Part shown: positions 1 through 5,644 of the stretch, one piece after another
How positions within the stretch are numbered: the first letter of the stretch is position 1
Layout of the letters: each line of letters begins with the position of its first letter
From: Bacteroidota bacterium
Lineage (GTDB): Bacteria > Bacteroidota > Bacteroidia > Bacteroidales > B39-G9
Direction: 5' to 3'
DNA: 5,994 nt
Assembly (NCBI GenBank): GCA_003648455.1
Contig: QMPG01000207.1
Span: 1 to 5,994 of the forward strand
Notes under the pieces: generated by a model
Databases searched by the model: none
Told to the model about the DNA's origin: nothing
Seen by the model: the letters and a program-made list of their open reading frames with translations, nothing else
Translations under genes and position numbers: made by a program

Positions 1-288
1 CAAATGGAATATGTTCACATGAAAGATATGCGGGCAGCCTGCTTTGAGCCGATGAACGTCATTTCACGATATAAATATCAAGATGGGCTTGGCTATTATG
101 AAACTACAAAAGACGCATCAACAGATTTCTTTTTCTCATATTTACGAAAAGGAAGCTATGTTTCTGAATATCCGCTGCGGGTTAATTTTAACGGCAGTTT
201 CATAAGCGGAATTACAACTATTCAATGTATGTATGCACCGGAATTTTCATCACATTCTGAAGGTTTTAAGGTTGGGGTTGGGAAATAA
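1..288 (+). CDS. Alpha-2-macroglobulin family protein, C-terminal end (5' truncated)
   Basis: The frame is open from the first base and ends with TAA at 286-288, so this is the last 95 residues of a larger protein. The tail matches the C-terminal part of large bacterial alpha-2-macroglobulins of Bacteroidota. Visible blocks are YVHMKDMRAACFEP near the start, then GLGYYETTKDASTDFFF, then the stretch EYPLRVNFNGSFISGITTIQ, and a final MYAPEFSSHSEGF. These proteins are exported, usually well over 1500 residues long, and are thought to trap or inhibit proteases in the envelope. The thioester and bait regions would lie outside the window, so activity cannot be judged. The ATG at 4-6 is an internal Met and not the real start. 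Two AT-rich inverted repeats follow the stop. Family recognition is from memory of conserved C-terminal blocks; no search was run. Confidence 0.88.
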   Translation, partial: QMEYVHMKDMRAACFEPMNVISRYKYQDGLGYYETTKDASTDFFFSYLRKGSYVSEYPLRVNFNGSFISGITTIQCMYAPEFSSHSEGFKVGVGK

Positions 289-297
289 TTCTTAATA

Positions 298-322
298 AAT
301 ATTTTTTTTAAAAAAAAATATT
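298..322. repeat. AT-only perfect inverted repeat downstream of the A2M gene
   Basis: The 12-base arms at 298-309 and 311-322 (AAT, A, then T8, against A8, TATT) are perfectly complementary around a single A at 310. It starts 10 bases after the A2M stop. It could act as a weak 3'-end hairpin, but it has no G or C pairs, and such tracts are expected fairly often in DNA this AT-rich. Confidence 0.4.
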
Positions 323-336
323 GTGTAATTTTAAAT

Positions 337-358
337 TATGAGTTAAATAAAACTCATA
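337..358 (+). terminator. Possible hairpin terminator after the A2M gene
   Basis: TATGAGTT (337-344) pairs perfectly with AACTCATA (351-358) around a 6-base loop (AAATAA). It lies between the A2M stop and the next start, which is the right place for a 3' end. No clear T-run follows, so it is a poor match to a classical intrinsic terminator and could instead be a 5' UTR or operator-type hairpin for the lipoprotein gene. Confidence 0.3.
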
Positions 359-370
359 CATAATTCATAA

Positions 371-378
371 TAATTTTG
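371..378 (+). promoter_or_regulatory. Candidate Bacteroidota -7 element for the lipoprotein gene
   Basis: TAATTTTG is an exact match to the TAnnTTTG -7 consensus of Bacteroidota housekeeping promoters and lies 22 bases before the ATG at 401. No TTG -33 element is visible at the usual distance upstream, so only half of the promoter is supported. Confidence 0.35.
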
Positions 379-400
379 AAATCCTATAAAAAACACAAAC

Positions 401-964
401 ATGAAAACAAAAATTTTAACATTTACAATTTTATCCTTCCTTTTAATTTTTCAAGCTTGTAAGAAAGATGATATAGAAGAAAATAATTCCATTACAATGG
501 AAATAGATGGTAAAAATTTCAAGTCAGTTAGTATTGACAATTTTGATAATTTAAGCGATTCTATCAACTGGAATATATATCCCGGTGGCACATTTCTAAT
601 TGATACAATAAATAAATTTAACGGTAATAGTTCTGTTAATTTAAAAGCTAACGGAGAATGTTTTCAACTTGAAAAAATTGAAGGAATTCCTGTTAATAAA
701 GAAAAAATTTATGTAATTCATTTCCATTACAAGCTTCTTTCAACTCAAATTGGAGAAGTTGGTCATTGTGTTGGAGACTTCATGATTAGACTTAAACAAG
801 GCGATGAAACAATCTTTTTAGATGGATGCTCTGGAGTAGATAGCTGGACTGAAAAATATTTTTATTTTCAACCAATAAATAACATTCCTGTAAAAATCGA
901 GCTTTTGGTTGGAACTGAACATGGAATTTGGTTAGATGATTTAATTGTTTTTCAAGAATTATAA
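401..964 (+). CDS. Predicted surface lipoprotein with jelly-roll-like C-terminal domain, function unknown
   Basis: 187 residues. The N-terminus is a lipoprotein signal peptide: KTK, a hydrophobic core (residues 5-17), then the lipobox FQAC with the lipidated Cys at 20. Residues 21-24 are KKDD, followed by more acids, resembling the lysine/acidic lipoprotein export signal that sends Bacteroidota lipoproteins to the cell surface. From about residue 44 to the end the protein looks like a galactose-binding-type or carbohydrate-binding beta-sandwich: an opening DNFDN, a middle NGNSSVNL, and a closing GIWLDDLIVF, where the W-x-D-D pattern is common in such jelly rolls. Three further cysteines (87, 123, 143) could allow a disulfide after export. 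No catalytic motif is visible. It stands alone between non-coding stretches and has its own candidate -7 element. I do not recognise the family; ligand binding is inference from the fold-like pattern. Confidence 0.8.
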   Translation: MKTKILTFTILSFLLIFQACKKDDIEENNSITMEIDGKNFKSVSIDNFDNLSDSINWNIYPGGTFLIDTINKFNGNSSVNLKANGECFQLEKIEGIPVNKEKIYVIHFHYKLLSTQIGEVGHCVGDFMIRLKQGDETIFLDGCSGVDSWTEKYFYFQPINNIPVKIELLVGTEHGIWLDDLIVFQEL

Positions 965-1010
965 AAAACCTTTATCTCAAATTATTCTAATCAGATATAA
1001 ATCAACTCCT

Positions 1011-1044
1011 GTTCGGCGTAGCTTGTAGCTACGTCTAAAAGAAC
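1011..1044. repeat. REP-like hairpin with GTAGC/GCTAC core
   Basis: GGCGTAGC (1015-1022) pairs with GCTACGTC (1028-1035) through seven Watson-Crick pairs and one G-T pair, around the loop TTGTA. GTTC (1011-1014) can also pair with GAAC (1041-1044), leaving TAAAA as a one-sided bulge. The stem is much richer in GC than its surroundings. A small imperfect hairpin with GTAG tetranucleotides resembles REP elements mobilised by IS200-type (RAYT) transposases, but no such transposase is in the window. It could also help end the lipoprotein transcript: a T-rich stretch (1045-1058) follows, though too far away for a textbook terminator. Confidence 0.5.
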
Positions 1045-1082
1045 TTATTATTTTTTATAACAACAAAAATTTAATTTTAATA

Positions 1083-1113
1083 ATACCTTAAGGTTTTAAA
1101 AACCTTAAGGTAT
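1083..1113. repeat. 31-base perfect palindrome built from two ACCTTAAGGT units
   Basis: Arms of 15 bases (1083-1097 and 1099-1113) are perfectly complementary around a single A at 1098. Each arm contains ACCTTAAGGT, which is itself a perfect 10-base palindrome (1085-1094 and 1102-1111), so the units are direct and inverted repeats at once, 17 bases apart. A dimeric-protein operator, a cruciform-forming site or a dispersed palindromic repeat would all fit. An A-rich, not T-rich, stretch follows on the + strand, so it is not a typical terminator for the lipoprotein gene. Confidence 0.75.
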
Positions 1114-1147
1114 AAAAACTATAAAAAAACATCCTTATCATTTTAAC

Positions 1148-1167
1148 CACCACAATAAATTGTGGTG
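1148..1167. repeat. 20-base palindrome CACCACAAT-AA-ATTGTGGTG
   Basis: Nine-base arms at 1148-1156 and 1159-1167 pair perfectly around AA. The sequence is unrelated to the other two palindromes in this gap. It lies about 125 bases before the glycosylase start and upstream of its candidate promoter, so it could be a dispersed repeat or a binding site for a dimeric protein. Confidence 0.6.
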
Positions 1168-1226
1168 CTAATCTGATATTTTATTCCCTTAAAATCATTT
1201 ATTAAATTAATATTATAATTGTTTTC

Positions 1227-1258
1227 TTTTGAACTTTATAGAATAAAATCTATCTTTA
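1227..1258 (+). promoter_or_regulatory. Candidate Bacteroidota-type promoter for the glycosylase gene
   Basis: TTTTG (1227-1231) as -33 element is followed after 19 bases by TATCTTTA (1251-1258), which matches seven of the eight positions of TAnnTTTG. Transcription would begin around 1265, leaving a short leader before the ATG at 1293. This is the best-spaced promoter in the window, but single motifs in AT-rich DNA are weak evidence. Confidence 0.42.
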
Positions 1259-1292
1259 ATTGATTGTGTAATAAACACGAAATTATTGCTTT

Positions 1293-1874
1293 ATGAAAAA
1301 CGGGGGAATAAGTGCATTAAACAAAGACATAAAAAAATGCCAAAAATGTCGCTTGTCTGAGACTAGGATAAATCCTCTTTGTGGTGAAGGAAATATTAAT
1401 TCCAAAATTTTATTTATTGCTCAGGCTCCGGGAGAAAATGAAGACAGAGAAGGACGAATGTTTATTGGTCCATCGGGAAAAGTATTAGATAAATTATTGT
1501 TAAAAGCCGACATAGATAGAAAGGAAATTTACATGACAAACCTTATTAAATGTATGCTCCCGAAAAACAGAAAACCCAAACAAGACGAAATAAAAATTTG
1601 CAGCAATTACCTTAATGAAGAAATAGAATTAATAAATCCAAAAATATTAGTTCCCTTGGGTTATTATGCAATTAAATACATTTTTGAAAAATACGATATC
1701 TCTTTCCCCTCTAAAGAAAATTTTCACAAGATTTGCGGGAATCAAATTATTATTAAAAACAAAATAATTTTCCCCTTGCAACACCCTGCATCTGTTCTTT
1801 ATGACAACTCTCGCGAAGATGAAATGATAAAAAATTATAAAAAATTAAAACTGTTGATTGATGATTGTTATTAA
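1293..1874 (+). CDS. Family-4 uracil-DNA glycosylase with [4Fe-4S] cluster
   Basis: 193 residues, a normal length for family 4. This enzyme excises uracil from DNA, left by cytosine deamination or dUTP misincorporation, starting base-excision repair in the cytoplasm. The four cluster ligands are visible as C16-x2-C19, C87 and C103, with the 15-residue spacing between the last two that is usual in this family. Motif A is AQAPGENEDREGRMFIGPSG (residues 43-62). The TNLIKC segment (82-87) and the following NRKP (92-95) match the conserved TNxxKCxPPxNRxP region. Motif B is QHPASVL (163-169), carrying the active-site His164. Motif A has AQAPG where most members have GEAPG or GEGPG. The UdgX-type KRRIH insert is absent. 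The ATG at 1293 puts the first Cys pair at the usual distance from the N-terminus. No clear Shine-Dalgarno is seen. The gene appears to be transcribed alone. Confidence 0.92.
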   Translation: MKNGGISALNKDIKKCQKCRLSETRINPLCGEGNINSKILFIAQAPGENEDREGRMFIGPSGKVLDKLLLKADIDRKEIYMTNLIKCMLPKNRKPKQDEIKICSNYLNEEIELINPKILVPLGYYAIKYIFEKYDISFPSKENFHKICGNQIIIKNKIIFPLQHPASVLYDNSREDEMIKNYKKLKLLIDDCY

Positions 1875-1914
1875 TATTCAATAAAAACAATCTGTAAAAC
1901 CTCACAAACAATAA

Positions 1915-1938
1915 ATTAAAAAACCCGTCGTTTTTAAT
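1915..1938 (+). terminator. Weak hairpin with T-run after the glycosylase gene
   Basis: A run of A6 then C (1918-1924) can pair with G then T5 (1930-1935) around CCGTC, and the flanking ATT/AAT extend the stem past a one-base bulge. The A-tract, short centre and T-tract resemble a minimal terminator some 40 bases after the stop, but the stem has only one G-C pair, so confidence is low. Confidence 0.28.
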
Positions 1939-2005
1939 AGTAAATAAAAAAATTGCCTATAATTAAAAACTACTCATTTATTTTTTAACCAAAATTTTAC
2001 TATTT

Positions 2006-2539
2006 ATGAAAAATGCGTTTTTAATTAGTTTAATGTTTTTAAGTTACTTCTCATTCGGGCAACAATCTAAAAAAAATATTGTAACTGAAAAATTCAGTTA
2101 CAAAAATTCAATTGAATTTGAATTATTTGGTCACGGATCATTTTATTCAATTGATTATGAGAGATTAATTCTTAACAAAGACAAAACCAAAACCCTTGGT
2201 CAGATTGGATTTGCTTATTATCCTGAGAGAACAGGAGTTATACCTTTATGGATTCCTATTTCGATAAACCAATTAATTTCATTTAATGCTAATCATCTTG
2301 AGTTTGGAATAGGACAAATAATTATAAATGATGAGTCCCCAGATGGTAAAGATGATTATAAATTGTTTGGAAGTCTAAAAATAGGATATAGATATCAAAA
2401 GCCTAACGGACGATTTTTAATAAAGGCTGCATTTACACCCATAATTGATTATTGGGATGAAATAGATAAAAATATACATGGGGAAAAATTGGTTGATTTT
2501 ATATATTGGGGAGGAATAGCTGTTGGATATAATTTTTAA
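2006..2539 (+). CDS. Small outer-membrane beta-barrel protein, function unknown
   Basis: 177 residues. The N-terminus is a Sec signal peptide (hydrophobic residues 4-17) with probable cleavage after SFG at 16-18, leaving Gln at the mature end, as is usual in Bacteroidota. The rest alternates short amphipathic strands with polar turns: FELFGHGSFYSIDYERLI (38-55), LGQIGFAYYPE, HLEFGIGQIII, SLKIGYRYQ with the recurrent GYRYQKPNG turn, then FLIKAAFTPIID, and a final strand WGGIAVGYNF ending in Phe, the C-terminal aromatic expected of barrel proteins. It resembles a widespread but uncharacterised group of Bacteroidota envelope proteins with a 'G-x-FYSIxYER' start and 'GYRYQ' middle. No enzymatic motif is seen. 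A strong hairpin with T5 lies downstream. The specific role is unknown. Confidence 0.8.
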   Translation: MKNAFLISLMFLSYFSFGQQSKKNIVTEKFSYKNSIEFELFGHGSFYSIDYERLILNKDKTKTLGQIGFAYYPERTGVIPLWIPISINQLISFNANHLEFGIGQIIINDESPDGKDDYKLFGSLKIGYRYQKPNGRFLIKAAFTPIIDYWDEIDKNIHGEKLVDFIYWGGIAVGYNF

Positions 2540-2637
2540 TGAGTAACATAAAATAAATTATGTTATATCAAAAAAATAAAACAGTAATACAAATAAATTT
2601 AAAAATTTATGAGTTTAAAATCTTAACTAACTATTAT

Positions 2638-2679
2638 ATATTTGACATTCTTTTTATTACAAGGATGTCAAATATTTTT
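2638..2679 (+). terminator. Intrinsic terminator between convergent genes
   Basis: ATATTTGACAT (2638-2648) pairs perfectly with ATGTCAAATAT (2665-2675). The stem extends inward through T-G, C-G and two T-A pairs to an 8-base loop, giving about 15 pairs. T5 (2675-2679) follows directly on the + strand, so it should end the beta-barrel transcript from the left. It lies immediately beyond the stop of the leftward HAD gene (2681-2683), so the same hairpin probably ends that operon too, although on the - strand the following bases are a mixed A/T stretch with no clean T-run. Confidence 0.65.
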
Positions 2680-2680
2680 G

Positions 2681-3151
2681 TTACTCTCTCATACTTGCAA
2701 CCAATCGTTTAGGGTTCATCAGCAATCCTAAAGCATCAAATATTGATATTGAAACAATGTCGGCATTTAATAAAGTGTTTACATTAGCACCTTCGGTCTG
2801 AATAAGAGCAATTCCTAAAGCAGCAGTTTTAAGCATCATTCCATCGTTAGCTCCATTACCTATAGCACATACTTTTGACGCATCTAAATTTATTACATAT
2901 TCCTGCTTTTGTTTCCCTTGATTTTCTTTGCCAATTATGTGTAAATTACATTTTACATTTTTTAAATTTTCAGATACTTGTCCAAAAGTATCTGCAGTAA
3001 TAACATGCAAATGAATATTTTCAGATAATCTATTTAGTATTTCTTCAAGCCCTTTAAACAAATTACCATCTAAAGCCAAAGTGCCATTATAGTCCATCAC
3101 CAAATGTTCTAATTCCAAAATACCGTATCCGGGAATGTCAATCTTTATCAT
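2681..3151 (-). CDS. Cap-less HAD-superfamily protein of the soluble P-type ATPase group
   Basis: 156 residues, cytoplasmic, no signal peptide. HAD motifs appear in order: motif I DYNGTLALDG (20-29) with the predicted phosphoryl-accepting Asp20; motif II Thr52 in VITADT; a motif III lysine at Lys80 or Lys82; and motif IV IGNGANDGMMLKTA (97-110) with the metal-binding Asp103. The second acidic residue of motif I (DxD) is Asn22, as in the group named 'soluble P-type ATPase' (COG4087), and the closing NPKRLVASMRE also fits that group. No room exists for a cap domain between motifs I and II, so substrates may be large or protein-bound. Phosphatase activity is likely from the family, but the substrate is unknown and there is no transport domain. 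It is the last gene of the leftward cluster, 62 bases after the PorT-like gene, and abuts the terminator. The start is ATG. Confidence 0.85.
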   Translation of the reverse strand: MIKIDIPGYGILELEHLVMDYNGTLALDGNLFKGLEEILNRLSENIHLHVITADTFGQVSENLKNVKCNLHIIGKENQGKQKQEYVINLDASKVCAIGNGANDGMMLKTAALGIALIQTEGANVNTLLNADIVSISIFDALGLLMNPKRLVASMRE

Positions 3152-3213
3152 AACTTTGTATTTAGTTTATTTTTGTTCTGATTTGCAATCGAAAGTCTCT
3201 ATACAAACAAAAA

Positions 3214-3810
3214 TTACAAATAATAATAAATCGAAAAACTTATTACATTGTTAAATTGTCCGTATCTAAGCCACATTGTGCTTCTAAGAGTATGATTTCT
3301 TATTTGATGCATAGAATACGATACTCTTAAATTAAAAATTAATCTCTCTGTAATGTTATAATTCGCTCCTGCTAAAGCAGATATCTCAAATTTATTAAAA
3401 GGAGGATCAGCATCAACCAAACCGTAACCATCATTATCTTCTTGTGCCTTTGTAAGATAAGAAACGGCAATTCCTGTTTCAAAAGTTATCTTCTTTTTAT
3501 ATAAATATTGAACAATAAAAGGCACTTCAAAATAATCTAACTTGAGCTTATAATATGTCGGGGCGTTATTCCTTGGCTTTTTCTTACTTCCTTTTTGAAT
3601 ATATTTGATTTCAAGCTGAGACGACCACTTTTCCGAAAATTTCTTATTTACAAATCCTCCAATAATTACTCCTGCTTTATTATATCCCGAATAAGTATCA
3701 CCATCAACCTGAGTTGCGGTGAAACCAAGAATTGGACCTCCCTGAAAATTCTGCCCAAAGGAGATAAAAAAACAAATAACTAAACTAAGGGTTACTATAA
3801 AGGTTCTCAT
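3214..3810 (-). CDS. PorT-family outer-membrane beta-barrel protein
   Basis: 198 residues. A Sec signal peptide (hydrophobic residues 4-18) ends in SFG|Q at 17-20. The mature part has the pattern of PorT-type barrels (outer membrane protein beta-barrel domain, PF13568-like): GGPILGFTATQVDGDTYSGY (24-43), then KAGVIIGGFVNKKFSEKWSS, the strand LEIKYIQKGSKKK, the typical YFEVPFIVQYLY, then TGIAVSYL, a late strand IFNLRVSYSMHQI and a closing strand ending in YYYL. PorT itself is tied to type IX secretion in some species, but this broad family has many members with other or unknown roles, so a secretion role should not be assumed. The start ATG is preceded by AGGA three bases upstream, a possible weak Shine-Dalgarno. 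Only 9 bases separate it from the upstream GSCFA gene, so the two are almost certainly co-transcribed. Confidence 0.85.
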   Translation of the reverse strand: MRTFIVTLSLVICFFISFGQNFQGGPILGFTATQVDGDTYSGYNKAGVIIGGFVNKKFSEKWSSQLEIKYIQKGSKKKPRNNAPTYYKLKLDYFEVPFIVQYLYKKKITFETGIAVSYLTKAQEDNDGYGLVDADPPFNKFEISALAGANYNITERLIFNLRVSYSMHQIRNHTLRSTMWLRYGQFNNVISFSIYYYL

Positions 3811-3819
3811 TATTCCTGA

Positions 3820-4794
3820 TTATTTAAAAAATTCTTTTTCTTCATCTAAATTTAAATATGGATATTCTTTTAAAAGCTGATTTACTTTCTCTAAATTATT
3901 TTTTAAAAAATCTTTATACTCTTCTGATTTGGGATTAAACGGCTTATGATTTTTATTTCTGATTATTTTTTCAATTCTACTCATCAGCTTTTTAGTATTT
4001 TCATCAAAATAAGTGTCCGAAAATTTATGCCAAATATAATTTATAGCTGTTTCGTTTATATGGAACATATCTTGAGAATAAAACCGATAATCACGCAAAT
4101 CATCCATCATTATCTCATACGAAGGAAAATACTCTACATTATCGAAGCGTTCTTTTAACTTGTTTACAGCAAGAATTAATGTCGATTTACTTATTTGATT
4201 TCCTACAGCACCATCTTTTAAATGACGAATAGGACTGATTGTAAAAACTATTTTCAGATTATTATTTATTTCAAATAATTTTTCTATCAGAATTAAATAA
4301 TCTTGATAAATATCATCAACATCCAATAAAAATCTGTTAAATTTATTAGCCGGCAACTTATGGCAATTCGATACAATTTCTTTCGTATCTCTTAATTGAT
4401 AAACCCATGCAGTACCAAAAGTTATAAATATAATATTGGTTTTTTCTAAAAATTCTGATGCCTGCTTTATCTTTTCGTTTATATTAAATAAACATTTCTC
4501 TTTATCAGAATTTGAAAATTTACTGTGATGATAAAAACTAAACCATTGCTCATTAGCAAAATGAATATCATCTTGTATAAATAATTTTTTATCGATTAAA
4601 AAACCCAAACTGTTTTTAACCGATTTTGGATTATATTGAATCCCAAAAGGATTAATTTCTACCGGAAATTTTAATTCAAAAAGCTTATCTCCAATATTTT
4701 CGGTAAAACACGAACCTATAAAAAATATTTTCGAATTATAAGTAATTTTTGAGTCTGTTTTTGGTATTTCTATATTTGTCCTAAATAAACTCAT
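3820..4794 (-). CDS. GSCFA-domain hydrolase (SGNH/GDSL-like)
   Basis: 324 residues from the chosen ATG. The family signature FFIGSCFTENIG (residues 24-35) opens the domain, with Ser28 in the GSCF block as the likely nucleophile. Later conserved blocks are FGTAWVY (126-132), TISPIRHLKDG (185-195), LRDYRFY (233-239), and DMFH (242-245), which should supply the catalytic Asp and His. The layout is that of an SGNH-type esterase or lipase; substrates of GSCFA proteins are largely unknown. No signal peptide is seen, so it is probably cytoplasmic. The frame is open to a TTG at 4810-4812 that would overlap the upstream lipase by 14 bases. I chose the ATG at 4792-4794 because family members usually begin close to 'M-x-FRT-x-I', and this gives a clean 4-base gap after the lipase stop. 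The tail past about residue 270 is lysine-rich and less conserved-looking. Confidence 0.87.
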   Translation of the reverse strand: MSLFRTNIEIPKTDSKITYNSKIFFIGSCFTENIGDKLFELKFPVEINPFGIQYNPKSVKNSLGFLIDKKLFIQDDIHFANEQWFSFYHHSKFSNSDKEKCLFNINEKIKQASEFLEKTNIIFITFGTAWVYQLRDTKEIVSNCHKLPANKFNRFLLDVDDIYQDYLILIEKLFEINNNLKIVFTISPIRHLKDGAVGNQISKSTLILAVNKLKERFDNVEYFPSYEIMMDDLRDYRFYSQDMFHINETAINYIWHKFSDTYFDENTKKLMSRIEKIIRNKNHKPFNPKSEEYKDFLKNNLEKVNQLLKEYPYLNLDEEKEFFK

Positions 4795-4798
4795 CTGT

Positions 4799-5626
4799 TT
4801 ATAATTGATCAATCCAATTTAAAATATACTCAAACACTTCATCTTTGTTTATTTCATTGTGAAGCTCATGAAATTTGTCGTCCCAAATTTTTAACTTTGT
4901 GAGTTTCTTTGACTTTGCGGCAAACTCTTCAGTTGCTTTATGCGAAGTAATTTTATCAGCATTTCCATGCATCAGCAAAAGTGGCATAGATAATTTGTCA
5001 GAATTATTTAATATCCAATCTCCTTTTTCACAAATCTCATTATATAACTTTAAATTCAATCTATAATGAATTAGAGGATCGTTAATATATTCATTAACCT
5101 TTTCAATATCATGAGATAAAAAATGCGGATTTAATCCGGTTGGCATAACTAAAGAAGGGAAAAGTGCTGCCAATAATCTTGCAGTAAAAATCTTTATTTT
5201 CGATGGCTGCATCTCTAAACGCAACCATGGTGATGATACTATTGCCCCTTTGCAATCAAAATTATGAGTAAGCACATAATTTAATACAAAATTACCTCCT
5301 AAGCTATGTCCGTAAATAATTTTAGGTATACCCGGGTATATTTTCTCTGAATTAGCTATTAATTTATCAATATCTTTCATTATAAAATCATACGACTTTG
5401 CATAACCTGTTTTCCCTTCAGACATACCATGACCTCGCAAATCAAATGTTAAAACAGCATAACCTGCATCAACAAACTTCATTGCATACTCCTTAATTCT
5501 TCCACTATGACTCCCCAATCCATGCACAAAATTAATAATTGCTTTTGGCTGAGTTTCAGGTTGCCAATTGTTTACAAACAAATCTAAACCATCAAATGAT
5601 TTCCATAAATCATTAAAATACTTCAT
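4799..5626 (-). CDS. Monoacylglycerol lipase / lysophospholipase-like alpha/beta hydrolase
   Basis: 275 residues, the usual length for this serine-hydrolase family (Hydrolase_4 type). Visible parts: oxyanion-side motif FVHGLGSHSGR (33-43), the DLRGHGMSEG strand-turn (62-71), the nucleophile elbow GHSLGG (106-111) with Ser108, a helical lid region at about 140-200, the acid in HGNADKITS (220-228) with Asp224, and the histidine motif FHELHNE (252-258), where His256 is the likely catalytic one. It should cleave esters such as monoacylglycerols or lysophospholipids; exact substrate is not readable. No signal peptide, so cytoplasmic or peripheral. It is the first gene of the leftward cluster, followed 4 bases later by the GSCFA hydrolase. 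The ATG start lies 52 bases from the divergent yjbQ-like gene, so its promoter must be within or near that short gap. Confidence 0.9.
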   Translation of the reverse strand: MKYFNDLWKSFDGLDLFVNNWQPETQPKAIINFVHGLGSHSGRIKEYAMKFVDAGYAVLTFDLRGHGMSEGKTGYAKSYDFIMKDIDKLIANSEKIYPGIPKIIYGHSLGGNFVLNYVLTHNFDCKGAIVSSPWLRLEMQPSKIKIFTARLLAALFPSLVMPTGLNPHFLSHDIEKVNEYINDPLIHYRLNLKLYNEICEKGDWILNNSDKLSMPLLLMHGNADKITSHKATEEFAAKSKKLTKLKIWDDKFHELHNEINKDEVFEYILNWIDQL

Positions 5627-5644
5627 AATTTATTATAATTACTG

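Larger units (their letters stand above)
965..1292. other. 328-bp non-coding gap with a cluster of palindromes and a promoter
   Basis: No credible reading frame on either strand. The gap holds, in order: a GC-richer hairpin with GTAG/CTAC cores (1011-1044), a 31-base perfect palindrome (1083-1113), a 20-base CACCACAAT/ATTGTGGTG palindrome (1148-1167), and a promoter-like TTTTG...TATCTTTA pair (1227-1258) for the downstream glycosylase gene. The three palindromes differ in sequence, so they look like separate dispersed intergenic repeats gathered in one place and not copies of one unit. No tRNA or known riboswitch pattern was seen. Confidence 0.7.

Noticed and set aside
987..1179. CTAATCAGATAT (987-998) and CTAATCTGATAT (1168-1179), an 11/12 near-direct repeat flanking the palindrome cluster, considered as a target-site duplication
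   Set aside because: A rough estimate suggests such a match is quite likely by chance in a 300-base AT-rich stretch, and target duplications should be adjacent to recognisable element ends.
2544..2565. TAACATAA / TTATGTTA hairpin just after the beta-barrel gene as a terminator
   Set aside because: Eight pairs with only one G-C pair and no T-run on either side; the downstream hairpin with T5 is the better candidate.
2593..2610. ATAAATTT-AA-AAATTTAT inverted repeat between the convergent genes
   Set aside because: A/T-only palindromes of this size are expected by chance here, and the stronger hairpin at 2638-2675 already explains termination.
3595..3783. A 62-codon + strand open frame opposite the PorT-like gene
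   Set aside because: It lies wholly antisense to a well-supported gene and its translation shows no family pattern.
3946..4158. A 70-codon + strand open frame opposite the GSCFA gene
   Set aside because: Antisense shadow; AT-rich composition yields a Phe/Ile-rich string without recognisable structure.
4795..4812. Longer version of the GSCFA protein starting at a TTG codon, adding six residues and overlapping the lipase gene
   Set aside because: An ATG in frame lies six codons later with a clean 4-base gap, and the N-terminus it gives (MSLFRTNIEIP) fits the family start; TTG starts are uncommon.
4875..5066. A 63-codon + strand open frame opposite the lipase gene
   Set aside because: Antisense to the conserved catalytic Asp/His region of the lipase; no independent evidence of coding.
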